Program-made: the position numbers and the translations under genes
Shown: positions 26,404 through 34,978 of the stretch, in pieces
Position numbering within the stretch: position 1 is the stretch's first letter
Layout: each line of letters begins with the position of its first letter
NCBI GenBank assembly: GCA_046330315.1
Contig: JAXLSZ010000009.1
Location: 1-64,000 of the forward strand
Direction of reading: 5' to 3'
Length of the DNA stretch: 64,000 nt
Source: JAXLSZ01 sp046330315
GTDB taxonomy: Bacteria; Actinomycetota; Thermoleophilia; Solirubrobacterales; 70-9
The notes under the pieces: generated by a model
What the model saw: only the letters and a program-made list of their open reading frames with translations
Told to the model about the DNA's origin: nothing
The model's database searches: none

Positions 26404-27210
26404 TCATCTTCCCGTCCAGCGCGGCTTTCGCTTCTCGACGAAGGCGCTGATCCCCTCGCGGAGGTCCTCGGAGGCAAAGCAGGACTCGCGCAGGGCGATC
26501 AGGCTCTGCTCCTGCTGCTCGCTGAGCACCGGGTTGCGGTTGAGCAGGTCGATTGCCCGCTTGTTGCCCCGGGTCGAGAGGGGCGCGTTGGAGGCGATCT
26601 CCGCGGCCAGAAGGGCCGCTTCGGAGGCCAGATCGGAGTCCGGGACGGCGACGTTGACCAGGCCGATCTGCTCGGCCCGGGCCGCGTCGAGGTTGCGCCC
26701 GGTCAAGAAGAGCTCCCGGGTGCGCGCCACGCCGATCACGTCGATGAACCTGCGAAGCCCGGTGTGCCCGTAGACGAGGCCCAGCTTGGCCGGCGGCATG
26801 CCGAGCTTCGCCGAGGCGGCGCAGATCCGCAGGTCGCAGGTGATCGCCATCTCCAGCCCGCCCCCGAAGCAGTGACCGTTGATCGCCGCGACGGTCGGCC
26901 AGGGGTGGCCGGCGATCGCCTCGATCGCGGCGTGGAATGGGTGGGCGACCAGCGCCTCGGCCTCGGACTCGAAGGCGGCGTCGGAGATCGAGCCGATGTC
27001 GTAGCCGGCCGAGAAGACCGGCGGCGCCCCGGTGATCAGCACGCACCGCGTCCCGATGCCCCGGTCGAGGCCGGGCAGCGACTCGGCGATCGCGTCCAGG
27101 ACCTCGTGGTCGAGGGCGTTCCGCTTCTCGGGGTTGGAGATGGTCAGCCGCGCGACCGCCTCCGCCGGGCGGTCGATCAGCAGCTTCCCCCCGGCCAGCC
27201 GCTCAGCCAC
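26404..27210 (-). CDS. Enoyl-CoA hydratase/isomerase (crotonase family)
   Basis: The 268-residue enzyme has the crotonase elements: RLTISNPEKRNALDHEVL, PPVFSAGYDIGSISD for oxyanion-hole and CoA contacts, and NGHCFGGGLEMAITCDLRIC with the second oxyanion Gly. One of the usual catalytic Glu positions appears as LGMPPAKLGLVYGHTGLRRF, which lacks the typical PE pair, so the exact reaction is uncertain. It precedes the DNA glycosylase and follows the biotin-carrier gene. Confidence 0.88.
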   Translation of the reverse strand: MAERLAGGKLLIDRPAEAVARLTISNPEKRNALDHEVLDAIAESLPGLDRGIGTRCVLITGAPPVFSAGYDIGSISDAAFESEAEALVAHPFHAAIEAIAGHPWPTVAAINGHCFGGGLEMAITCDLRICAASAKLGMPPAKLGLVYGHTGLRRFIDVIGVARTRELFLTGRNLDAARAEQIGLVNVAVPDSDLASEAALLAAEIASNAPLSTRGNKRAIDLLNRNPVLSEQQEQSLIALRESCFASEDLREGISAFVEKRKPRWTGR

Positions 27211-27253
27211 CGGCCCCTCCCGCAGCGCCGCCCTGGGCGCGCCGGGCCACCGC

Positions 27254-27466
27254 CTACTCCAGCACGATCAGGACGTCGCCCTCGTTGACCGGCTGGCCCT
27301 GCTCGCAACGGATCTCGCTGACGGTCCCGTCGTCCTCGGACTCGACCGGGATCTCCATCTTCATCGACTCGAGGATGACGACGGTGTCGCCGTCGGAGAC
27401 CTCGTCGCCGAGCGCGACCTCGATCTTCCAGACGCTGCCGGTGATGTGGGCCTCAATGTCTGCCAT
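27254..27466 (-). CDS. Stand-alone biotin carboxyl carrier protein (biotinyl domain)
   Basis: This 70-residue protein is little more than a biotinyl/lipoyl domain: VWKIEVALGDEVSDGDTVVI, then LESMKMEIPVESEDDGTV. The lysine in ESMKMEIPV should carry biotin. It would shuttle CO2 between a biotin carboxylase and a carboxyltransferase such as the one starting at 63513. With the bio genes nearby, it makes local sense of biotin supply. The gene is divergent from the GT2 gene, starts 21 nt apart. Confidence 0.93.
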   Translation of the reverse strand: MADIEAHITGSVWKIEVALGDEVSDGDTVVILESMKMEIPVESEDDGTVSEIRCEQGQPVNEGDVLIVLE

Positions 27467-27487
27467 GGCGGGGCACAATAGCCGCCG

Positions 27488-28234
27488 GTGACGCCGAATC
27501 AGCAGACCCCCGGGGCCCGCGGCCCCGCGCCCGCCGCTCCGCGGGGTCCCGGCGCCGGAGCGCCCCTCGTCGTGGTGGCGGCCCGCAACGAGGCCGACCG
27601 CGTCGGCGCCACCCTGGACGCGCTGGCCGGGGCCTTCCCGGGGGCGCGGGTGATCGTTGCCGACGATGCCTCGACCGACGGCACCTCCGAGGCGGCCTTC
27701 GCCCGCGGCGCCGAGGTGGTCCGCAGCGCCCGCCCCCGTGGCAAGGGCGCAAACGTCGGCGCCGCGGTGGAATCGGTCCTGCCGCTCGCGACCTCCCCCA
27801 ACCCGCCGGTCTTCCTGCTCTGCGATGGAGATCTCGGGCCCTCGGCCGCCCGCCTGGGCCCGCTCGTCGAGGCGGTCCGCTCGGGCGAGTGCGACCTTGC
27901 CGTGGCGGCCTTCCGCCGGCGGGTGGGGGGCGGCTTCGGCCTCGCCCTCGGGTTCGCGCGCTGGGCGATCGAGCGGCGCTGCGGGCTGCGGACCTCCGCC
28001 CCGATCTCCGGCCAGCGGGCGATGAGCGCCGAGGCTCTCCGCGCCGTCCACCCCTTCGCCGAGGGCTACGGCATGGAGATCGGCATCACCGTGGACGCCG
28101 TTCGCGCCGGCGCCCGGGTCCGCGAGTACGAGCTCGATCTCGAGCACAGGGCGACGGGCCGATCCCTGGCGGGATTCGGCCACCGCGCCCTCCAGCTGCG
28201 CGACTTCGCCCGCGTCTACCTGTCCCGCCGCTGA
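27488..28234 (+). CDS. Glycosyltransferase family 2
   Basis: The 248-residue protein starts at GTG 27488 with a Pro/Gly-rich leader. GT-A motifs: LVVVAARNEADRVGATLDAL, VIVADDASTDGTSEAAFARG for nucleotide binding, and VFLLCDGDLGPSAARLG as the metal-binding DxD equivalent. ISGQRAMSAEALRAVHPF is typical of undecaprenyl/dolichyl-phosphate-type transferases. The acceptor is unknown. The last codons and stop are duplicated downstream. Confidence 0.87.
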   Translation: MTPNQQTPGARGPAPAAPRGPGAGAPLVVVAARNEADRVGATLDALAGAFPGARVIVADDASTDGTSEAAFARGAEVVRSARPRGKGANVGAAVESVLPLATSPNPPVFLLCDGDLGPSAARLGPLVEAVRSGECDLAVAAFRRRVGGGFGLALGFARWAIERRCGLRTSAPISGQRAMSAEALRAVHPFAEGYGMEIGITVDAVRAGARVREYELDLEHRATGRSLAGFGHRALQLRDFARVYLSRR

Positions 28235-28322
28235 CCCGCAACGCGGCACGCCCGCGCCCACCTGTCCCGCCGCTGACGCGCACCGCGGCACGCCCGCGCC
28301 CCCCTGCCCCGCCGCCGACCCC
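28211..28322. repeat. 42-nt tandem repeat duplicating the GT2 gene end
   Basis: Copies at 28211-28252, 28253-28294 and a partial third to 28322. The first contains the last seven codons and TGA of the GT2 gene; the second repeats CACCTGTCCCGCCGCTGA. Divergence increases downstream. Confidence 0.88.
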
Positions 28323-28368
28323 GCCCGGGCGAAGCGCACCGCGAAGCGGCGCGCCGCCCGGAGGGGGC

Positions 28369-28731
28369 TCAGTCGCGCTTGGCGTAGGGGCCGAACTCCC
28401 CGAAGTCGACCATCTCGCAGGGCTCGTCGCCGACCACGACGGCATCGTGGCCCGGCGGGATCGCGCAGACGTCCCCGGGGCCGATCTCCCCCTCGCTGCC
28501 GTCGTCCATCGTCACCCTCATGCGGCCGGAGATGACGTAGCCGAGGTGCGAGACCTGGCACGAATCGGTCCCGGCGATCGGCTTGACGTTCTCCGACCAG
28601 CGCCATCCCGGCTCGAAGGTGCCGCGGCCGACGGCCTGCCCGCCGACGTTGACGACCTTCGCCCTGCCCTTTCCTTCGAACTCCCTCACCTCGTCGGGCG
28701 AGTCGAAGCTCTTGACTTCGATCTGAGCCAT
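28369..28731 (-). CDS. Cupin-domain protein
   Basis: The start is ATG 28731 with AGGAG upstream, giving 120 residues; a longer reading to 28863 lacks support. The cupin barrel is visible: FEPGWRWSENVKPIAGTD, then VSHLGYVISGRMRVTMDDGS, then EIGPGDVCAIPPGHDAVVVG. Metal ligands could be His and Glu in the two motifs, but the first motif is incomplete. Possibly a metal-binding isomerase, dioxygenase or sensor; no function can be assigned. Confidence 0.82.
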   Translation of the reverse strand: MAQIEVKSFDSPDEVREFEGKGRAKVVNVGGQAVGRGTFEPGWRWSENVKPIAGTDSCQVSHLGYVISGRMRVTMDDGSEGEIGPGDVCAIPPGHDAVVVGDEPCEMVDFGEFGPYAKRD

Positions 28732-28880
28732 CTGGCTCCTTTCGTCTGCTGTGAGCCACCCGGAAACGGGCGCTCTGCTCTCGGAGATGAAGGTACCGCC
28801 CGGAGGGTGCGGCGGCAACCCCAATAACAGGGATACCCTGCCCCGATCGCCGACCTCCGCCACACCCGTCCCGCCGGCCG

Positions 28881-30332
28881 ATGATCCTCGCGATCGACCA
28901 GGGCACCACCGGCACCACCTGCCTGGTGTTCGACTCCGCGGGCCGGATCGCCGGCCGTTCTTACTCGGAGTTCGCCCAGCACTTTCCGCAGCCCGGCTGG
29001 GTGGAGCACGATCCTTCCGAGATCTGGGAGGTGACCCGCCGGGTGGCCGCCGGGGCGCTCGCCGACGCCGGGATCGAGGGTCGGGACCTCGACGGGATCG
29101 GGATCACCAACCAGCGCGAGACCGTGGTCGCCTGGGATCCGCGCAGCGGGGAGCCGATCCACAACGCGCTGGTCTGGCAGGACCGCCGCACGGCGAGCCG
29201 CTGCGCGGAGCTCAGGGAGGCGGGGGTCGAGGACCTGGTCAGGGAGAGGACCGGCCTCGTCGTGGACCCGTACTTCAGCGCCACCAAGGTCGAGTGGCTG
29301 GCGAGGAACGCTTCGGGCTCCTCCGGAGCGGTCTTCGGGACGATCGACTCCTGGCTCGCCTTCAAGCTCACCGGGCGCCACGTCACCGACTACTCCAACG
29401 CCTCCCGGACGATGCTCTTCGACATCGGGCGGCTTCGCTGGGACCCCGACCTCTGCTCGATCTTCGGGGTGGACGCCGGGAGGCTCCCAGAGCCCCTTCC
29501 CTCCTCTGGCGTCTTCGGTACCACCGGGGAGTTCGGCGGCGCGGTTCCCGTCGCCGGCATCGCCGGCGACCAGCAGGCCGCCCTCTTCGGGCAGGCCTGC
29601 CACTCGCCCGGGAGCGCCAAGAACACCTACGGGACCGGGAGTTTCGTGCTGCTCAACGCCGGCGAGTCCGTGCCGCCTCCCACCGAGGGCCTGCTGACCA
29701 CGGTCGCCTGGGCGATCGGCGAAAGCCCGGCGGTCTACGCGCTGGAGGCCTCGGTCTTCGTCACCGGCGCCGCCGTGCAGTGGCTGCGCGACGGCCTGGG
29801 GGTGATCTCCGACGCCGCGCAGACCGAGGGGATGGCGGCCTCCCTGGAGTCCAACGACGGCGTCTACTTCGTGCCGGCGCTGACCGGGCTCGGCTCCCCG
29901 CACTGGGACCCCGACGCGAGGGGGACGATCCTCGGGCTGACCCGGGGGACGCGGCGCGAGCACATCGCCCGCGCCGCCCTGGAGGCGATCGCCTACCAGA
30001 CGGTGGACGCGGTCCGGGCGCAGGAGGCCGCCGCCGGCAGGCGGCTGGACGCGCTGCGGGCCGACGGCGGGGCGGTCGCCAACCGCTGGCTGATGCAGTT
30101 CCAGGCCGACGTGCTCGGGGTCCCGGTGATCGTGCCCGAGATCAGCGAGACGACGGCCCTGGGCGCCGCCTACCTGGCCGGGATCGCGGCGGGCACCTGG
30201 AGCCGGGCCCGGGCCGGGGAGATGTGGCGGGAGGCGGCCCGCTACGAGCCGGCGATGGGCGACGACGACCGGGCTGCGCTGCTGGAGGAATGGGGCCGGG
30301 CGCTGGAGCGGGCTAAGGGGTGGGCCCGGTGA
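28881..30332 (+). CDS. glpK: Glycerol kinase
   Basis: The 483-residue FGGY-family enzyme phosphorylates glycerol to glycerol 3-phosphate. Motifs: ILAIDQGTTGTTCLVFDSAG at the N-terminus, ITNQRETVVAWD, NALVWQDRRTA, VAGIAGDQQAALFGQACHSP with the catalytic Asp, and NTYGTGSFVLLN for ATP binding. Glycerol-3-phosphate is the substrate of the acyltransferase family encoded next, so the two may feed phospholipid synthesis. The last codons and TGA are repeated three times. Confidence 0.95.
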   Translation: MILAIDQGTTGTTCLVFDSAGRIAGRSYSEFAQHFPQPGWVEHDPSEIWEVTRRVAAGALADAGIEGRDLDGIGITNQRETVVAWDPRSGEPIHNALVWQDRRTASRCAELREAGVEDLVRERTGLVVDPYFSATKVEWLARNASGSSGAVFGTIDSWLAFKLTGRHVTDYSNASRTMLFDIGRLRWDPDLCSIFGVDAGRLPEPLPSSGVFGTTGEFGGAVPVAGIAGDQQAALFGQACHSPGSAKNTYGTGSFVLLNAGESVPPPTEGLLTTVAWAIGESPAVYALEASVFVTGAAVQWLRDGLGVISDAAQTEGMAASLESNDGVYFVPALTGLGSPHWDPDARGTILGLTRGTRREHIARAALEAIAYQTVDAVRAQEAAAGRRLDALRADGGAVANRWLMQFQADVLGVPVIVPEISETTALGAAYLAGIAAGTWSRARAGEMWREAARYEPAMGDDDRAALLEEWGRALERAKGWAR

Positions 30333-30392
30333 GGAGCGCGAAGGGGTGGGCCCGGTGAGGAGCGCGAAGGGGCGGGCCCGGTGAGGAGCGCG
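30315..30392. repeat. 26-nt tandem repeat duplicating the glpK gene end, three copies
   Basis: AAGGGGTGGGCCCGGTGAGG plus AGCGCG occurs at 30315-30340, 30341-30366 and, with one substitution, 30367-30392. The first copy holds the final KGWAR codons and stop of glpK. Confidence 0.95.
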
Positions 30393-30428
30393 CCAGTAAC
30401 CGCCGGGGCGCCGGAGGGTAGGAGCCAT

Positions 30429-30448
30429 CGGGGCGGCGCTCCGCCCCG
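30429..30448. terminator. Short perfect hairpin between glpK and plsC-like gene
   Basis: CGGGGCGG and CCGCCCCG flank a four-base loop, directly before the next start at 30455. It could weakly stop glpK transcription or cover the start of the acyltransferase mRNA. No U-tract follows. Confidence 0.4.
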
Positions 30449-30454
30449 TTGCGC

Positions 30455-31234
30455 ATGGCCGAGATGAAGCCACAGGTCTACCGGGACGAACGCCCCTCGG
30501 AGTACTTCGAGCGGTTCCACCGCCGCGCCAGGGCCGACGAGCAGGGTGGCTGGGTCTACGACCTGGCGAGGGTCGTGCTCACACCCCCAACCATCCTCCT
30601 CTTCCGCACCCGCGCGATCGGGACAGAGAACGTCCCGGCGAGCGGACCGGTCCTGCTCGCCCCGAACCACTTCAGCCAGATGGACCACTTCTTCGCCGGC
30701 GTCTACCTGCGCCGGAAGGTCCGCTTCATGGCCAAGTCCCAGCTCTTCGGGCCGCCCGTCCTGACCTTCATCCTCGACCGGGGCGGAGCCTTCCCGGTGC
30801 GCCGCGGTCACGCCGACGAGGAGGCCTTCGAGACGGCCTACTCGCTGCTCGACCACGGCCACCCGGTGCTGATCTACGCCGAGGGCGGGCGCTCGCGCTC
30901 GCGCAACCTCGGCACGCCGCGGCGCGGCATCGGCCGCATCGCCCTGGAGTCCGGGGTCCCGGTGGTGCCGGTGGCGATCCACGGCTCCGCCGGGGTGCGC
31001 GGCTGGCGGAAGATGCGCTTCCCGAAGGTGACGATCCAGTACGGCGAGCCGATCGCCTTCCCGGTCCGCGAGCGGCCAAGCCGCGAGGAGCAGATAGCCG
31101 CCGCGGGGGAGATCTTCGACCGGGTGCGCACGATGTACACGGCGCTGGAGGAGCAGGGCCGCAGCGGCGTGATCCGCGCCCTGCGCAGCGGCATCCCCGC
31201 ACCCGACCCGGCCGAGACCTCGCCGGGCTCCTGA
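30455..31234 (+). CDS. 1-acyl-glycerol-3-phosphate acyltransferase (PlsC-like)
   Basis: The product has 259 residues from ATG 30455; TTG 30449 and ATG 30464 are in frame. Acyltransferase motifs: APNHFSQMDHFFAG (HX4D box), LDRGGAFPVRRG, IYAEGGRSRSRNLG (EGxRS block) and ESGVPVVPVAIHG. It is probably peripheral to the membrane and acylates lysophosphatidate. It follows glpK on the same strand. Confidence 0.9.
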   Translation: MAEMKPQVYRDERPSEYFERFHRRARADEQGGWVYDLARVVLTPPTILLFRTRAIGTENVPASGPVLLAPNHFSQMDHFFAGVYLRRKVRFMAKSQLFGPPVLTFILDRGGAFPVRRGHADEEAFETAYSLLDHGHPVLIYAEGGRSRSRNLGTPRRGIGRIALESGVPVVPVAIHGSAGVRGWRKMRFPKVTIQYGEPIAFPVRERPSREEQIAAAGEIFDRVRTMYTALEEQGRSGVIRALRSGIPAPDPAETSPGS

Positions 31235-31260
31235 GGCTCGCCGGGAGGGAGGACCAGCGC

Positions 31261-31386
31261 CCGCGGCGGGCCGGCGCCCGCTACTCGTAGCGCTCGCCGA
31301 GCCTCGCGTAGAAGGCCGGGTCCCCCGCGGCGGGCCGGCGCCCGCTACTCGTAACGCTCGCCGAGCCTCGCGTAGAAGGCCGGGTC
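31261..31386. repeat. 62-nt direct duplication of the MBL-hydrolase gene end
   Basis: Copies at 31261-31322 and 31325-31386 differ at one base, with two bases between them. The right copy carries the last codons (FYARLGERYE) and reverse-strand TAG of the 31345-32265 gene; the left copy lies beyond the stop. Confidence 0.95.
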
Positions 31387-32265
31387 GTGGCCCGGGGTGA
31401 TGATCGAGCGCGGGGACTCCCGGCGGAACAGCTTCAGCTCCTGCAGGGAGCGGCGGAACTGGTGGGCGTCCACCGGGCGGGGCGGCAGCGGCGCCGAGTC
31501 GAGCTGACCCAGCGTGTAGAAGGCGTCGCCGCCGATCACGAAGTCGCGCTCGCCGAGCCGGCAGACGACCGACAGGTGGCCCGGGGTGTGGCCGGGCGTG
31601 AAGACCAGCCGGATCGACCCGTCGCCGAACAGGTCGAAGGTTCGCCCGAAGGTCGCATAGGAGGCGACGGGGTCGCGGTCGAAGTCGATGGTCCGGTAGT
31701 CGAAGGCGTAGTCGTAGTGGGCGGGGCGGTAGCCGCGCAGGGCCGGGCGGCGGTCGGTCGTGGCGGCGATCCACTCGGCCTCGCTGAGCACGAAGGTGGA
31801 CTGCGGGAACTCGGAGACCGCCGAGGCGTGGTCGACGTGGAGGTGGGTCATCACGACAATCGGCACCTCGCCGGGCTCGAGCCCCCTCTCGCGGAGCTGG
31901 GCGGGCACGTCCTCGCCGGGGCGCAGGGTGGGCTTGCCGATCCGCCTGGCGGCGCCCCCGAAGTTGAGGGTCGGGTCGGTCGCGACCGACGGGTGCAGTC
32001 CGGTGTCCACGAGGACCGCCCCGGCGGTTGGGTGGCGGACCAGGAAGGCGGGGACCGGGATCTCGTGGGGGGGCTTGCCGGTCAGCAGGGCCCGGAGCAG
32101 ACGCGGGCCGAGGAAGCGCCCGCCGGGGCTCTCCATCAGCATCAGGGGCCAGTTGGCGTGGCCGGCGATCATCGGTTCGACGATCACCGTGGCGCCCTCG
32201 CTGCCGCCCGCCAGGGCTTCGTGCAGCGGTTTGGGCTCCGCGTGGATCCTCATCTTCGGCCTCAC
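31345..32265 (-). CDS. Metallo-beta-lactamase-fold hydrolase
   Basis: The 306-residue protein has the MBL metal motif VMTHLHVDHASAVSEF, the later His in FTPGHTPGHLSVV, the bridging Asp in FVIGGDAFYTLGQ and the last His in IITPGHDPAFY. The layout resembles lactonase-like members (AiiA-type quorum quenchers), but the family hydrolyses many esters and lactones. The start is ATG 32265 or the in-frame ATG 32253. Divergent from the DECR-like SDR gene by 38 nt. Confidence 0.88.
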   Translation of the reverse strand: MRPKMRIHAEPKPLHEALAGGSEGATVIVEPMIAGHANWPLMLMESPGGRFLGPRLLRALLTGKPPHEIPVPAFLVRHPTAGAVLVDTGLHPSVATDPTLNFGGAARRIGKPTLRPGEDVPAQLRERGLEPGEVPIVVMTHLHVDHASAVSEFPQSTFVLSEAEWIAATTDRRPALRGYRPAHYDYAFDYRTIDFDRDPVASYATFGRTFDLFGDGSIRLVFTPGHTPGHLSVVCRLGERDFVIGGDAFYTLGQLDSAPLPPRPVDAHQFRRSLQELKLFRRESPRSIITPGHDPAFYARLGERYE

Positions 32266-32303
32266 ACTAGCGCCGCGCCGGGCGCAGGTAGGCTTGCGCC
32301 GCC

Positions 32304-33149
32304 GTGTCTGAAGCCGCCCATTCGCGCATCTTCGCCCCGGGGTTGCTCGACGGCTTGGTCTGCGTCGTCTCGGGGGCCGGGACGGGGCTGGGGCGCGCCA
32401 CCGCGCTGGAGATGGCGCGGCTGGGGGCCTCGGTGAGCGGCTGCGGCCGGCGCCCCGACCCCCTGCAGGGCACCGCGGCCGCCGCGGAGGGGCTGCCCGG
32501 CTCCTTCTCCCATGGGGCGCTCGACATCCGCGACGCCGAGGCTGTCGAGGGCTTCGTGGACTCGGTCCTGGAGCGCGAGGGGCGGATCGACGTCCTCGTC
32601 AACAACGCCGGCGGACAGTTCCTCAGCCCGGCGGAGGCGATCTCCCCGAAGGGCTTCCGCACGGTCACCGACCTCAACGTCCAGGGCACCTGGCAGATGA
32701 CCCACGCCGTCGCCACCCGGGCGATGATCCCGCAGGGCGGGGGGAAGGTGCTCAGCGTAACCCTCTCGCCGCACAACGGGATGCCGGGGATGGTCCACTC
32801 GGGCGCCGCCCGGGCGGCGGTGGAGAACATGATGCGCACCCTCTCGATCGAGTGGGCGAGGTTCGGGATCCGCGCCTGCGCGGTCGCCGCCGGCCAGTTC
32901 GACACCGAGACCCTGCGCACCAAGTACCCGAAGGAGCTGGTCGAGAACATCGCCGGCACGGTGCCGCTGGGGCGTCTCGGCACAGAGGAGGAGATGGCCT
33001 GGCTGCTCGCCTACCTCGCCTCGCCCGCCGGCGACTTCTTCTCGGGAACCGTGCTGACGATCGACGGGGCCCGCGACAACTGGTTCGGCCCCTGGCCGCC
33101 GGGGACCTACGGCGAGGACGGCGAGCTGCCGGCGGAGGAGCGCAGCTAG
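32304..33149 (+). CDS. SDR oxidoreductase, 2,4-dienoyl-CoA reductase-like
   Basis: The 281 residues start at GTG. A Rossmann core is clear: VVSGAGTGLGRATALEMARL, then VLVNNAGGQFLSPAEAI. The usual Tyr-x3-Lys is absent; HSGAARAAVENMMRTLSIEW occupies that place, as in peroxisomal 2,4-dienoyl-CoA reductases where Tyr is also missing, although the usual Lys is here Arg. GTVLTIDGARDNW is the C-terminus. It probably acts on unsaturated acyl-CoA, matching the beta-oxidation genes in the window. Confidence 0.85.
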   Translation: MSEAAHSRIFAPGLLDGLVCVVSGAGTGLGRATALEMARLGASVSGCGRRPDPLQGTAAAAEGLPGSFSHGALDIRDAEAVEGFVDSVLEREGRIDVLVNNAGGQFLSPAEAISPKGFRTVTDLNVQGTWQMTHAVATRAMIPQGGGKVLSVTLSPHNGMPGMVHSGAARAAVENMMRTLSIEWARFGIRACAVAAGQFDTETLRTKYPKELVENIAGTVPLGRLGTEEEMAWLLAYLASPAGDFFSGTVLTIDGARDNWFGPWPPGTYGEDGELPAEERS

Positions 33150-33159
33150 CCGCGCGGGG

Positions 33160-33312
33160 CGCGCCGGGGCGCCGGGGCGCTGGGAGGGGCGCGCCGGGCC
33201 GATCGGGTTTGCGCCGGGCCGCCGGGCCGCCGGGAGGGGCGCCAGGCCGCTCGGGTCGCGCCGGGCCGCCGGGAGGGCCGCCAGGCCGCTCGGGTCGCGC
33301 CGGGCCGCCGCA
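33160..33312. repeat. GC-rich tandem repeat, about 39-nt unit
   Basis: Units like GCCGGGAGGGGCGCCAGGCC followed by GCTCGGGTCGCGCCGGGCC recur after the SDR stop at 33149, with two near-identical copies ending at about 33270 and 33310 and older copies to the left. No gene lies in this 214-nt interval between converging genes. Confidence 0.75.
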
Positions 33313-33363
33313 AACTTGGCGAGTTGTGCCGCGCAGGGCGGCAAAAATCACCATCGATGCGAG

Positions 33364-34194
33364 TCAGATGTACATGCCTCCGAACTGGCCGCCGGTCACG
33401 TTGAGCACCTGGCCGTGCACGTAGTTGGCCAGCGGCGAGGCGAGGAAGAGGACCGGGCCGGCGGCCTCCTCGGGCTGGGCGGCGCGGCCGAGCGGGATCA
33501 CCATCTTCGCCATCGCGCGCATCTGCTCGGGGATTCCCAGCTCGACCTCCTCGCCGCCGGGGGCGGTCATCGTCTTCCCCGCCTCCTTGGCGCCGGTCAG
33601 CCGGGTCTCCACGAAGCCGAAGGCGACCGCGTTGACGTTGATCTTGAACTGCCCCCACTCCTTGGCGAGGGTCTTGGTCAACCCGACCACGCCGGCCTTC
33701 GCCGCCGAGTAGTTGACCTGCCCGGCGTTCCCCATCGTCCCCGAGATCGAGGAGACATTGATCAGCTTGCGGAAGACCTCCCTGCCCTCGGCCGCCTCGG
33801 CCTTCGCCGCCTCGCGCCAGTGGGGGGCGAGGGCGCGGGTCACCCGGAAGGGCACGATCGTGTGGATGTCGAGCATCGCCTGGAACTGCTCGTCGGTCAT
33901 CCGGTGCACGACCCCGTCCCAGGTGTAGCCGGCGTTGTTGACGACGATGTCCACCGAGCCGAAGGCGTCAACCGCCGCCGCCACGAGCTTGTCGGCCGTG
34001 TCGGCCTGGGTCAGGTCACCGCCGAAGACGGCGGTTTCGCCCTCGATCTCGCCGGCCGTCTGCTCGGCGACGTCGGCGTCGAGGTCGTTGATCAGGACCC
34101 TCGCACCCTCCGAGGCGAACAGCTCGGCCGTGGCGCGGCCAATCCCGCGGGCCGACCCGGTGACGATGGCGCTCTTGCCGTCCAGTAGTCCCAT
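33364..34194 (-). CDS. SDR oxidoreductase, FabG-like 3-oxoacyl reductase
   Basis: The product has 276 residues. Motifs of classical SDRs: AIVTGSARGIGRATAELFAS, IVVNNAGYTWDGVV, LINVSSISGTMGNAGQ with the catalytic Ser, and NYSAAKAGVVGLTKTLAKEW with Tyr and Lys. The acyl-chain reductase role follows from the nearest family, but other keto substrates are possible. Convergent with the 32304 SDR, with repeats between. Confidence 0.88.
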   Translation of the reverse strand: MGLLDGKSAIVTGSARGIGRATAELFASEGARVLINDLDADVAEQTAGEIEGETAVFGGDLTQADTADKLVAAAVDAFGSVDIVVNNAGYTWDGVVHRMTDEQFQAMLDIHTIVPFRVTRALAPHWREAAKAEAAEGREVFRKLINVSSISGTMGNAGQVNYSAAKAGVVGLTKTLAKEWGQFKINVNAVAFGFVETRLTGAKEAGKTMTAPGGEEVELGIPEQMRAMAKMVIPLGRAAQPEEAAGPVLFLASPLANYVHGQVLNVTGGQFGGMYI

Positions 34195-34584
34195 CTGTCT
34201 GCGTTTCTCCTTCCGGTTCTCGTCAGATCCGGCGGAACGCTACGGGATCGGGCCCGGCGGGCGGGTTGTGGTCTGGCCGTGCCCGGCCGGCCAGCTGCCG
34301 GAGGGTCCGTGCCGCCGCGTCCGACTGCCGGGGGGTCCGTCTCTGCCGCGCCCGACTGCCGGAGGGTCCGTGCCCGCCGCGTCAGGCGGCCGGGGGTCCG
34401 CCCGCCGCGTCCGGCGGCATCGGCACGTGGACGTCTCGGCGCCGCCGTGTGGACTTTTGGGGTCCAGGGCAGCAGAACTCAACACATCGTTGGCCGAGGA
34501 GGCCGGGCCAGGGCGGCTCCGCGGACCGGCCAGATCGCCCGGCGTCCGGGGCGGCCCTGGGCGGACGACGGTTGGAGGGTTCCG
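34195..34584. other. Intergenic region with a four-copy tandem repeat
   Basis: No gene is supported in this 390-nt stretch between two reverse-strand genes. Four units of 28-31 nt (CGACTGCCGGAGGGTCCG, then a GCCGCGTC ending) lie at about 34292-34411. Beyond them is unremarkable sequence with lower GC around 34460-34500. Confidence 0.75.
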
Positions 34585-34875
34585 CTAGCGGCGCTCCGGC
34601 GAGCGGGTGGCCTGGCCGGTCGAGGCCTTGTTGTAGATCAGCAGGGCGATCACGGCGCCGACGATCGAGCCGAAGATGCCGCCAAGCTGGAAGGGCCCGT
34701 CGGCGAGGTCGTGGTTGAAAATCAGGTAGCCGATGAAGCCGCCGACGAAGCTGCCGACGATTCCCAGCAGAACCGTCCGCCAGAAGCCAAGGTCCTGGCG
34801 GCCGGGGACGAGCAGCCGGGCCAGGTAGCCGGCGACGATCCCGATGAAGAAGAGGTAGATGAGGGTGCCGATCAC
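34585..34875 (-). CDS. GlsB/YeaQ/YmgE family stress membrane protein
   Basis: The 96-residue protein from GTG 34875 (GGGAGA upstream) has three transmembrane helices: IGTLIYLFFIGIVAGYLARL, FWRTVLLGIVGSFVGGFIGY and FQLGGIFGSIVGAVIALLIY. The VPGRQDLGFW loop and glycine pattern fit the transglycosylase-associated family, often stress-induced. The molecular role is unknown. Confidence 0.9.
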   Translation of the reverse strand: MIGTLIYLFFIGIVAGYLARLLVPGRQDLGFWRTVLLGIVGSFVGGFIGYLIFNHDLADGPFQLGGIFGSIVGAVIALLIYNKASTGQATRSPERR

Positions 34876-34978
34876 TGCGTCTCCCTTGGTTGGCGTTCCG
34901 CTTCTGCGGTTGCAAGCTAGCGTGCCAGGACCGCCCGGGCGGCTACAGACCGGCGGCCGATTGGCCGATATACGCTCC

